This document shows, one piece after another, positions 30,025 to 37,940 of a stretch of DNA of 64,000 nucleotides (position 1 is its first letter; every line of letters starts with the position of its first letter). The stretch lies in NCBI GenBank assembly GCA_015069295.1, contig SVIW01000001.1, positions 287,503 through 351,502 of the forward strand, written 5' to 3'. Position numbers and translations under genes: made by a program. Under the pieces are notes generated by a model that was not told the DNA's origin, did no database searches, and saw nothing but the letters and a program-made list of their open reading frames with translations. This DNA comes from Clostridiales bacterium (GTDB lineage Bacteria > Bacillota > Clostridia > Christensenellales > Borkfalkiaceae).

Positions 30025-30960
30025 TTACCCCCACAACGCCGCTACCCAAAGTAGCGTGCAAGCCACAATCCCGACCGCCGCAAACAACAGAAAACTTTTT
30101 CTTTCAAAGGCGCCCTCCTCGCCGTCTATCCCCGATTTCTTTTTCCGATCAAAGAAAATCAAATATCCAAGCGAAAGGATAAGACAGGACACGGACACCG
30201 CTAACACCGTAATCAAAACGGGCGTAGAGAACTCGTTGACGCCGAATTTATACAACAAAACGATGAGCGTATTGTTTAAAAAATGGGCAAGCATCGTCGG
30301 CAGCACGCTGCCCGCGCGCAACGCAAGCAAAGCAAACGCTACGCCGCAACAAAATTGATATACCGTCTGGGCGGGGTTCATATGATACAGAGAAAAAAGC
30401 CCGCCGCAAAGCAAAACCGCACCCGCCGTGGAAAAGCCTTTTAAGCCCTTTAACAAAACGCCGCGGAACAAAATTTCTTCGGTTACGGCAGGCAAAAACG
30501 CCACGGCAACCAGCACCCCAAGCAATCCAAACCCTTCCGTCGAGGGCAATACGACGTCAGGCGCTTGATACCCCGCCTTCTTTAACAGCTCGATAAACCA
30601 AGTATTGCATTGGGAGAGGGAAAAGAGCCCGATTTGCAGCAGGATAGCGATGAGATAATATTTCCAAGAACAATTTTGCGACCTTAAAAGCGACGGCAGC
30701 CTTGTTTTCTTCTTTTTTAAGTACCAAAGCGCCACCAACCCAAACGCAACGGGCGACACCAAAAAGCTGAGATACAAGTACCAGTCCTTTTTCGCAAGCG
30801 CCGCGCTATCCGTCCAACCGTTTGCCGCCAGCACAACGGAGACGATAAGCTGCAACGCGATAAAAAGGACGACCGCACCGCTGTACGCAAGCCCCGCCCC
30901 TTTGCCGCCCGCAACGGGCGCCGCCAAAAAATCTCGTTTGTTTGCATTTTTGTTTTTCAT
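30025..30960 (-). CDS. CPBP family intramembrane metalloprotease
   Basis: AVTEEILFRGVLL; multi-TM. Confidence 0.87.
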   Translation of the reverse strand: MKNKNANKRDFLAAPVAGGKGAGLAYSGAVVLFIALQLIVSVVLAANGWTDSAALAKKDWYLYLSFLVSPVAFGLVALWYLKKKKTRLPSLLRSQNCSWKYYLIAILLQIGLFSLSQCNTWFIELLKKAGYQAPDVVLPSTEGFGLLGVLVAVAFLPAVTEEILFRGVLLKGLKGFSTAGAVLLCGGLFSLYHMNPAQTVYQFCCGVAFALLALRAGSVLPTMLAHFLNNTLIVLLYKFGVNEFSTPVLITVLAVSVSCLILSLGYLIFFDRKKKSGIDGEEGAFERKSFLLFAAVGIVACTLLWVAALWG

Positions 30961-31047
30961 ACCTATATTATAGCAGATTTTTTCACGATTGCAAACAAAA
31001 AACGGGTTTTCAAAAAAAACCTTGCCGTTTTTTCCAAAAACACGTTT

Positions 31048-31773
31048 CTATCCGCTTAATTTTTCCCGAAACTCTTTTAAAATTCTGTTTTCGATGCGCG
31101 AGACCTGCACTTGGCTGACCCCGATTTTTTTGGCGACTTCGCTTTGAGTCATATCCCGAAAATAACGCAAAATGATAATTTTTCGGTCCCGTTCGGACAA
31201 GCCCTCGATTGCCCCTCTTAGCAGCATTCTATCCAGCCAATCCTCTTGCTCGTCTTTTGCGGGCAGAGTTTCGATGAGTTCCCTTTCCTTTCCGTCCTTA
31301 TAATCGCTTCCGCCGTGCAAGGACAAGGGCATTTTCGACGAGCCCATTATAAACACCGTTTCCGCCTCGTCCAGCGAAAATTGTTCGGCAATCTCGGACA
31401 CGGTAGGCTGCTTTCCCCTCCGCAGCACGTATTCTTCCACAAACAGGTTCATTTCTTTCGCCGTCTGTTTCATCGTCCGAGAAACTTTTACCGCGCCGTC
31501 GTCCCGCATAAAACGTTTTATCTCGCCCGCAATCATCGGCACGGCGTAGGTGGAGAATTTGACGTTGAAGCTTTCGTCAAAACCCATAATCGCCTTTAAA
31601 AATCCCATACAAGCGATTTGAAACAAGTCGTCGTAATCGACTCCTTTGCCAAGATATCGTTTTACGATGCACTTCACAAGCGAAACGTTATGCTCAATCA
31701 GCTGCTCTTTCGCCCCGTGATCCCCCGATTTTGCAAGACGGATATATTCGATTGTCGTCTTGTCATCAAGCAT
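31048..31773 (-). CDS. sigF: RNA polymerase sporulation sigma factor SigF
   Basis: Sigma-70 regions 2-4; follows spoIIAA-spoIIAB. Confidence 0.9.
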   Translation of the reverse strand: MLDDKTTIEYIRLAKSGDHGAKEQLIEHNVSLVKCIVKRYLGKGVDYDDLFQIACMGFLKAIMGFDESFNVKFSTYAVPMIAGEIKRFMRDDGAVKVSRTMKQTAKEMNLFVEEYVLRRGKQPTVSEIAEQFSLDEAETVFIMGSSKMPLSLHGGSDYKDGKERELIETLPAKDEQEDWLDRMLLRGAIEGLSERDRKIIILRYFRDMTQSEVAKKIGVSQVQVSRIENRILKEFREKLSG

Positions 31774-32260
31774 GAATCTCCGTTTTTTCTCCCTGTTGCA
31801 GCATTTCTTCGCAAACTCTTTCCAGCCCGATACGCTTTAACATTCGCACCGTCGTCCCCTCGCCTTTTTTGCTCTCTAAGGAAAAACCGTGCATAAACGT
31901 TTTCATAATCGTGAACCCCATACCCGAGCGCTCGTCTTCGGGCAGTGTGGTATAAAAAGGAGATACCGCCCTTTCCACGTCCTCGATACCGCAGCCGAAA
32001 TCCTGAATACAAATATGTAATTGTCCCCCGCCGTTTTCCTCGCGCTTTGCAAAACATTCGATAAAAACTTTGCCCTGCTCGTTTCCTTTTTCATAGGCGT
32101 GCACGACGCTGTTGGTTACCGCCTCCGACACCGCCGTTTTGATATCCGAAAGCTCGGATAAAGACGGGTTTAAAAAAAGTGCGAACGCCGCAACCGCACT
32201 TCTGGCAAAGCCCTCGTTTTCGCCTCGCGCCGTAATTTCCAGTTTCATATAATTGTTCAT
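31766..32260 (-). CDS. spoIIAB: anti-sigma F factor (serine kinase)
   Basis: EAVTNSVVHAYEKG N-box, DFGCGIEDVERA, ERSGMGFTIMKTF G-boxes. Confidence 0.92.
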   Translation of the reverse strand: MNNYMKLEITARGENEGFARSAVAAFALFLNPSLSELSDIKTAVSEAVTNSVVHAYEKGNEQGKVFIECFAKREENGGGQLHICIQDFGCGIEDVERAVSPFYTTLPEDERSGMGFTIMKTFMHGFSLESKKGEGTTVRMLKRIGLERVCEEMLQQGEKTEIHA

Positions 32261-32270
32261 ATCGCCCTCC

Positions 32271-32582
32271 TTATATTTTGGGTATTATCGTATAGACTCC
32301 GCTCATTTTCAATATCTTGTCCGTTGCCGAAGACAAATTCGTTACGTACACGGGTATACCGAGCGAAGAAAATTTTTTATACCGCCCGATCAAAAAACCT
32401 ATCCCCGTCGAGTCCATAAAGGAAACGTCGCCCAAATCGAAAACGGCGCGCCGTACCCCGCCGACGCTTGCCTCCGCTAATCTATCCGCGTATGAACGCG
32501 CCCGCACGGCGGAGTGTTCGTCCATCTCTCCTTTCAAGGAAAGATACAAACTGTCCCCCCGATTTTCCGCATAAACTTGCAT
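32271..32582 (-). CDS. spoIIAA: anti-sigma F factor antagonist (STAS)
   Basis: FMDSTGIGFLIGRYK; operon position; start trimmed to MQVYAENRG. Confidence 0.9.
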   Translation of the reverse strand: MQVYAENRGDSLYLSLKGEMDEHSAVRARSYADRLAEASVGGVRRAVFDLGDVSFMDSTGIGFLIGRYKKFSSLGIPVYVTNLSSATDKILKMSGVYTIIPKI

Positions 32583-32706
32583 AGCCAACCTCCTAAAAAG
32601 GATATGGCAATATTGTAAAAAATCAGGAAGGAAATATTTTGTAAAATCCACGCGGATAATTTTTTATTTTGTCGAAAAGTTTTTTTGGATTTTTACAAAA
32701 AATCAC

Positions 32707-32735
32707 TTGACTTTTTTTGACAAATCGTTTATTAT
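32707..32735 (+). promoter_or_regulatory. promoter of tRNA pair (TTGACT-17-TATTAT)
   Basis: TTGACT 32707..32712; TATTAT 32730..32735. Confidence 0.65.
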
Positions 32736-32774
32736 TATCAAGCGTTGTGTGCGACTTTTAGGTCGAAACAAAAC

Positions 32775-32850
32775 GGGCCTTTAGCTCAGTGGTTAGAGCT
32801 GTCGGCTCATAACCGATTGGTCCGCGGTTCGAATCCGTGAAGGCCCACCA
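32775..32850 (+). tRNA. tRNA with CAT anticodon (Ile2-like by body sequence, alternatively elongator Met)
   Basis: GGGCCTT/AAGGCCC acceptor, loop CTCATAA, T-arm GGTTCGAATCC, encoded CCA. Confidence 0.9.
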
Positions 32851-32868
32851 AATTTGCATATCCACTAT

Positions 32869-32945
32869 GGCCCAGTAGCTCAGTTGGTTAGAGCGCCAGC
32901 CTGTCACGCTGGAGGTCGACGGTTCGAGCCCGTTCTGGGTCGCCA
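32869..32945 (+). tRNA. tRNA-Asp(GTC)
   Basis: GGCCCAG/CTGGGTC acceptor, loop CTGTCAC, T-arm, encoded CCA. Confidence 0.95.
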
Positions 32946-32947
32946 TA

Positions 32948-32983
32948 AAAGCCCTTGGAAAAATCCAAGGGCTTTGTTTTTTT
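32948..32983 (+). terminator. intrinsic terminator of tRNA pair
   Basis: AAAGCCCTTGGA aaaa TCCAAGGGCTTT + T-tract. Confidence 0.85.
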
Positions 32984-33003
32984 GATTGGTTGGTATATCA
33001 CTA

Positions 33004-33031
33004 AAAAACCTCGGCTGTGCCGAGGTTTTGT
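33004..33031 (-). terminator. intrinsic terminator of 33035 CDS
   Basis: AAAACCTCGGC tgt GCCGAGGTTTT. Confidence 0.75.
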
Positions 33032-33034
33032 TCT

Positions 33035-34675
33035 TTATGCGTCCGTACTGTGTACGATAAAGTTGAGATGGTCGCCGATACGTTCCATATTGCAAACCAA
33101 ATTGACGAATACGGTATTGTTTTCGGGACGGCATTTTCCCTGTTCAAGACGGGTGATATGTTCGGCAACGAGTTCTCGGCGGGTACAGTCGATTTTATCT
33201 TCCAGTTTATCCGAATCCTCTACCAGCGAACGGTCTCCTTCCAAGCCGATACGCTTTACCATATCGTATTGTCTATGCAGCATTTCGTGCATCTCTTCCA
33301 GCTTTTCGTTAATTCCGTCGGAAAAGACGAGGTTGTGTTTTACCGCGCGCTTGGTATATTTGGTAAAATTATCCGCAAGCTCGGCAATACGGGCGATATC
33401 CCCTACGTTGTTATGTAACGCGCTGACGATTTTTTCGTCCGCAAGCGAAATGCCGCTTGCCGAAGTGCGTACCAAATATTCGCTGATTTGTTCGCTGAGC
33501 TTGGAAATATTTTCGTTGGCTTCGTACACCTTTTCCACAGCCTCCATATCTCTGTCGATAAAGCCGCGGAACGCCGTACGCAAGCTGTCCATAGACATAT
33601 CCGCCATACGGTAGGTTTCTTTTTTCAACTGCTCTAACGCAACCGCGGGGGTTGCCAAGAAACGCTTGTCCATATACACGAGCTCCCAAGGCTCTTTTTC
33701 CGTTTTCTTTTTCTCGCGGACAATCAGCGTAGACGCTTTAACGAGTAGCTTGGTAAACGGCAAGAACAGCAAGGTACATACCACGTTAAAGAAGGTATGG
33801 AACATTGCGATCTGCGTCGTAGGCTGCGAAAACCAACGAACGAAGGTTGTATCGTAGAAGCTACGCCAACAAAGCAGCAAAATCGCAAAGAGGATAGCCC
33901 CCGATATATTAAAGAGCAGGTGAATGATACTTGCCCGTCGTGCGTTGACGGAAGTGCCGATCGAGGAAATGAGCGCCGTTACGCACGAACCGATGTTCGA
34001 ACCGAGAATGATAAACAAAATTGCGTTGCCGCCGCCACCGATTACCAAACCGTTTGCCGCCATCGAAATAATAATCGTCGTTACCGCGCTGGACGATTGC
34101 AAAATCGCCGTAAATACGATACCGAACAGCAACAACAAAAACGGATTATTGATGCTGGCAAGCAAGCTGGTTACCGCGGGAGAGGTTTTATAACTTTCCA
34201 TTGCGGAAGACATACATTCTAATCCAAAGAAAACGAGTCCCAAGCCCGCCAAAGCAAGCCCGATCGATTTGACTTTTTCCTTCTTGAACAGCATTTCCAT
34301 CATAATGCCGATAAACAGCAAGGAAATGAAGATCGGCGCGATATCAAACGAGCCGAGCGCGGCAATTTGCGCCGTTACCGTCGTACCGATATTGGCACCC
34401 ATAATCATCGTCGCCGCCTGATACAAGGACATAATCCCCGCGTTGACGAAACCGACGACCATAACCGTCGTTACCCCCGAACTTTGCACGACCGCCGTGG
34501 AAACCGCACCGATTCCCACCCCGATCGCCTTGTTATCCGAGGTCTTATTAAACAAACGCTTTAAACTGTTCCCCGCCAATTTCTCCATATTGTCGCTGAG
34601 CAATTTGAACCCAATCAAAAACGCCCCGCAACTCGCCAACATCATAATGACGTTGACAACGTGCTCGTTAAACAT
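33035..34675 (-). CDS. Na/Pi cotransporter family protein with C-terminal PhoU-like domain
   Basis: GAVSTAVVQSSGVTTVMVVGFVNAG and TAILQSSSAVTTIIISMAANG duplicated QSS motifs. Confidence 0.92.
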   Translation of the reverse strand: MFNEHVVNVIMMLASCGAFLIGFKLLSDNMEKLAGNSLKRLFNKTSDNKAIGVGIGAVSTAVVQSSGVTTVMVVGFVNAGIMSLYQAATMIMGANIGTTVTAQIAALGSFDIAPIFISLLFIGIMMEMLFKKEKVKSIGLALAGLGLVFFGLECMSSAMESYKTSPAVTSLLASINNPFLLLLFGIVFTAILQSSSAVTTIIISMAANGLVIGGGGNAILFIILGSNIGSCVTALISSIGTSVNARRASIIHLLFNISGAILFAILLLCWRSFYDTTFVRWFSQPTTQIAMFHTFFNVVCTLLFLPFTKLLVKASTLIVREKKKTEKEPWELVYMDKRFLATPAVALEQLKKETYRMADMSMDSLRTAFRGFIDRDMEAVEKVYEANENISKLSEQISEYLVRTSASGISLADEKIVSALHNNVGDIARIAELADNFTKYTKRAVKHNLVFSDGINEKLEEMHEMLHRQYDMVKRIGLEGDRSLVEDSDKLEDKIDCTRRELVAEHITRLEQGKCRPENNTVFVNLVCNMERIGDHLNFIVHSTDA

Positions 34676-34879
34676 TCTCTTCTCCTTTGCGTTCTAATTT
34701 CTTTTTTCTCTTGTCTTTTTCATCTTTTTCAAATATCTGTATCTATTATATAATAATTTAAAAAAAAAGCCAATCAATCGAAAGAGATTTTTTTTCAGAA
34801 ATGTAAAATATATCGATTTTTACCATTTTTATCGATATTTTTTGTTGATATGCGACAAGAAAAATATTCCAGCGAACAC

Positions 34880-34908
34880 TTTACAAAAGAAAAATTGTAT
34901 GATACAAT
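34880..34908 (+). promoter_or_regulatory. promoter TTTACA-17-TACAAT
   Basis: TTTACA 34880..34885; TACAAT 34903..34908. Confidence 0.7.
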
Positions 34909-34949
34909 ATAAAAAATAGTATTTAAAAAGAACGGAAAAAGGAGAAAGT

Positions 34950-35828
34950 ATGCTGTATTCTATTGAAAACGAGCAGTTGAAAATCGAAGTTGATACGGCG
35001 GGCGCACAACTGATGTCCGTCTTTTCGAAAAAAACGGACACCGAATATCTTTGGCAGGGCGACCCTGCGTATTGGACGGGCAGAGCGTATAATCTTTTCC
35101 CTTTCATCGGTAGAATGTCTGGATTCGAGTACACTTACGAAGGCAAAACCTACCCCTCCCGCGCACACGGTTTGGCAAGATATTTCGATTTTGTTTTGGA
35201 AGAAAAAACGGAAAACTCTTTGACTTTTCTGCTCCGCGACAATGAAGAAACGAAAAAAGAGTATCCTTTCTCTTTCGAGTTCCGCGTTATTTTTCTTTTA
35301 GAGGGGGCTGTTTTGACGACGAGATACACGGTCGTCAACACGGACGAGAGAGAATTGATTTGCGCGTTCGGCGGGCACCCCGGCATCAACGTACCCTTTG
35401 GGAAAGGCGAATTTGAAGATTATTATCTCGATTTTGGGAAAGCCACCCCGCTCTCGCGGCAATTATTGGACGAAGAAAACCGTTTTATAGCAAACAAGAG
35501 CGTGCCCTATCCCTTGGTGGACGGTACGAAACTGCCTTTAAAACACGACCTTTTTGAGCACGACGCCATCATTTTGGAAGGCACTTCCCACTACGTCGCC
35601 CTGCGCTCAAACAAGGAAGACCGCTACGTTGCGATGCGCTTTGACGAGTATCCTTTTATTGGGTTTTGGCACGTCAACAAGCCCGCGCCTTACGTCTGTT
35701 TAGAGCCGTGGAGCGCATTGCCGGGGGTTACGAAAACCTTGACGGAATTGGAATCCAAACCGTATATGACGCACGTACCCGCCAATGAAAAGCACTCGAT
35801 TTCCTTTACTTTAGAAATTCACGAATAA
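34950..35828 (+). CDS. aldose 1-epimerase family protein (LacX-like)
   Basis: MLYSIENEQLKIEVDTAGAQLMSVFSKKTDTEYLWQGDPAYW; FGGHPGINVP. Confidence 0.88.
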   Translation: MLYSIENEQLKIEVDTAGAQLMSVFSKKTDTEYLWQGDPAYWTGRAYNLFPFIGRMSGFEYTYEGKTYPSRAHGLARYFDFVLEEKTENSLTFLLRDNEETKKEYPFSFEFRVIFLLEGAVLTTRYTVVNTDERELICAFGGHPGINVPFGKGEFEDYYLDFGKATPLSRQLLDEENRFIANKSVPYPLVDGTKLPLKHDLFEHDAIILEGTSHYVALRSNKEDRYVAMRFDEYPFIGFWHVNKPAPYVCLEPWSALPGVTKTLTELESKPYMTHVPANEKHSISFTLEIHE

Positions 35829-35835
35829 AAAATAC

Positions 35836-35866
35836 GGCGGCGCAACTTTCGTTGCGCCGCCTTTTT
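35836..35866 (+). terminator. intrinsic terminator
   Basis: GGCGGCGCAAC tttc GTTGCGCCGCC TTTTT. Confidence 0.9.
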
Positions 35867-35899
35867 ACGCCCCTGTCTTTTATTAGCAGGGGCTTTTCA

Positions 35900-36403
35900 T
35901 TACGTACACGGTAGCTCCCTTTCGTACATTCTATCCCCAACGATCGTCGGTACGGCTTTGTCTTTATGGATAACCAAATAACAATAACTGCCGCCCTTAT
36001 CCAAAGGGAAGCGCAGGCTGCCTGGGTTGATCAGCGTTACGCCGTGCAAAGTATCGATAGAGGCTCGGTGAGTATGTCCGTACAAAGCGATATCGCACCC
36101 GCGGCGTTTGGCTTCCAAAGCCAATTTTTCCAAATCGCTTTTGACCCCGTATTTATGCCCGTGGCAATAAAAAATCTTCAAATACTCTATTTCCAATTCC
36201 CCCTCGATAGGATAGGAAGAAAAGAAATCGCAATTACCGCCGCAAAGGTAGACTTTTTCAGGATATACCGACAAGACGTCGCGCATATCTCCGCTCCCGT
36301 CCCCCAAATGCAGGACGTAATCGTTTTCCGCAATCAGCGGCAACAGCTTTTCCACCGCTTTTGCGTTTCCGTGGGTATCGGAAAGAATAATCAGTTTTTT
36401 CAT
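35900..36403 (-). CDS. YfcE/MJ0936 family metallophosphoesterase
   Basis: ILSDTHGNAKAVEKLL; LHLGDGSGD; YGHTHRA. Confidence 0.9.
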   Translation of the reverse strand: MKKLIILSDTHGNAKAVEKLLPLIAENDYVLHLGDGSGDMRDVLSVYPEKVYLCGGNCDFFSSYPIEGELEIEYLKIFYCHGHKYGVKSDLEKLALEAKRRGCDIALYGHTHRASIDTLHGVTLINPGSLRFPLDKGGSYCYLVIHKDKAVPTIVGDRMYERELPCT

Positions 36404-36990
36404 TCCTCACAAGCTCTCCACTTTTTCAGCATTTCCTGCAAGGCGCGGTAGCGGTGGGAAACGGCGTTCTTTTCCTCTGCCGTCGCCAAGCCAAACGACT
36501 TGCCCAAATCCTCGCTTTTGAAAATACAATCGTATCCAAAGCCGCCCTCGCCTTGTTCTTCTTCTAAAATTTCGCCGTAGGTACGCCCCTCGGCAAGCAG
36601 ATACTTCCCGTCGGGATAGACGAGCGCAATCGCGCTGTTAAAGTACGCGCGGCGGTTTTTTATCCCCGACAGTTCTTGCAACAATTTATCGCGGTTGGCT
36701 TTATCCGAGCCGTGGCTGCCGCTGTATCTTGCGCTAAAAATCCCCGGTGCACCGTCAAGGGCTTCCACACAAAGCCCGCTGTCGTCTGCAAGCGCGATAC
36801 AATCCAACGCTTTCGACGCCGCGCGCGCTTTTATCAATGCGTTTTCCGCAAAGGTTGTCCCCGTTTCCGCTACCTCTTCGTCAAATCCCATTTCCTTTTG
36901 CGATACCACCTCAAAGTCGGTGAAAATTTGAGAAATTTCGAGCAATTTATGCGCGTTGCCCGTCGCCACAACCAGTCTTCTTTTTTTCAT
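36400..36990 (-). CDS. rdgB: XTP/dITP diphosphatase (RdgB/HAM1)
   Basis: RLVVATGNAHKLLEI; ADDSGLCVEALDGAPGIFSARY. Confidence 0.94.
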   Translation of the reverse strand: MKKRRLVVATGNAHKLLEISQIFTDFEVVSQKEMGFDEEVAETGTTFAENALIKARAASKALDCIALADDSGLCVEALDGAPGIFSARYSGSHGSDKANRDKLLQELSGIKNRRAYFNSAIALVYPDGKYLLAEGRTYGEILEEEQGEGGFGYDCIFKSEDLGKSFGLATAEEKNAVSHRYRALQEMLKKWRACEE

Positions 36991-37020
36991 TGTATCCGTA
37001 CCTGCCCCTATCCTTTCTAC

Positions 37021-37851
37021 TTATTTTTCCAATTCTGCCTCAAAGCGGGAAATAAATTCTTGCCCGTTTAAATAGGCGTATTCTCCGTCCAAATCAAACC
37101 GCAAACGCTTTGCTACCAAGCATTGTCTTGCCGCTTTCAAAGCCTTATTCTTTGCCGTATCTCCGTATTTCATATCCCCGACGATGGGACAGCCGATGAA
37201 AGACAAATGGGCGCGGATTTGGTGCGTTTTCCCCGTATGCAAAACAATTTCCGCCTTGGTCATATCGGCAAATTTTTCTAAAACGGCGTATTCCGTCAAA
37301 ATTTTTTCCGCGCCGCTTACCGCTTTATTATAAATTTTCACTCTTGCCGACTGGGCATTCTTTTGCAAATACGCCGTCAGAACTTCTTTTTCTTTAGGAA
37401 ATTTGCCAAAACACAACGCGTGATAGCGTTTTTCCACACGTTTTTCCTTAAAGGCGGCAAGCAGCTTATCCGCCGCTTTTTGCGAAAGGGCAAACGCCAT
37501 TAGCCCGCGCGTATTGCGGTCTAATCGGTGGATAAAATAGCACTCCCTTTCCCGCAAAAGCGCAGCGAAAACAGCCTCGGAATTTACTCCGCTTTCCTTA
37601 TCCACGATCAAAATATTCTCGTCCTCGTACACGGAATAAAACGCAGCCTTTTTCGCTTGCTTTTCGTTAAGATAATAGGTAACGGTATCCCCTGCGTACA
37701 AGCGAACGTCGCCGTTTACCCGTTTGCCGTTGACCTTGATTTCCTTATCTTTTAAAAGCGTCGTCCAAAAAAAGGACGCCTGCGCGTAGTTGTTTTCCGT
37801 AAATTCTTTTAAGGATTGTTCTTTTTGAGAAATAAGCTGTAACACGGGCAA
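37021..37851 (-). CDS. RluA family pseudouridine synthase
   Basis: IHRLDRNTRGLM; HTGKTHQIRAHL. Confidence 0.92.
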   Translation of the reverse strand: MPVLQLISQKEQSLKEFTENNYAQASFFWTTLLKDKEIKVNGKRVNGDVRLYAGDTVTYYLNEKQAKKAAFYSVYEDENILIVDKESGVNSEAVFAALLRERECYFIHRLDRNTRGLMAFALSQKAADKLLAAFKEKRVEKRYHALCFGKFPKEKEVLTAYLQKNAQSARVKIYNKAVSGAEKILTEYAVLEKFADMTKAEIVLHTGKTHQIRAHLSFIGCPIVGDMKYGDTAKNKALKAARQCLVAKRLRFDLDGEYAYLNGQEFISRFEAELEK

Positions 37852-37895
37852 TCTCCTTTGTTTTTATTATAGCCTAATTAGGAGAAAATTGCAAG

Positions 37896-37926
37896 CAAAA
37901 AGAGACGGCGCTTTACGCCGTCCCTT
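37896..37926 (-). terminator. intrinsic terminator of 37941 CDS
   Basis: GACGGCG cttta CGCCGTC with T-tract on minus strand. Confidence 0.7.
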
Positions 37927-37940
37927 CGCCTTTTAAGCTA

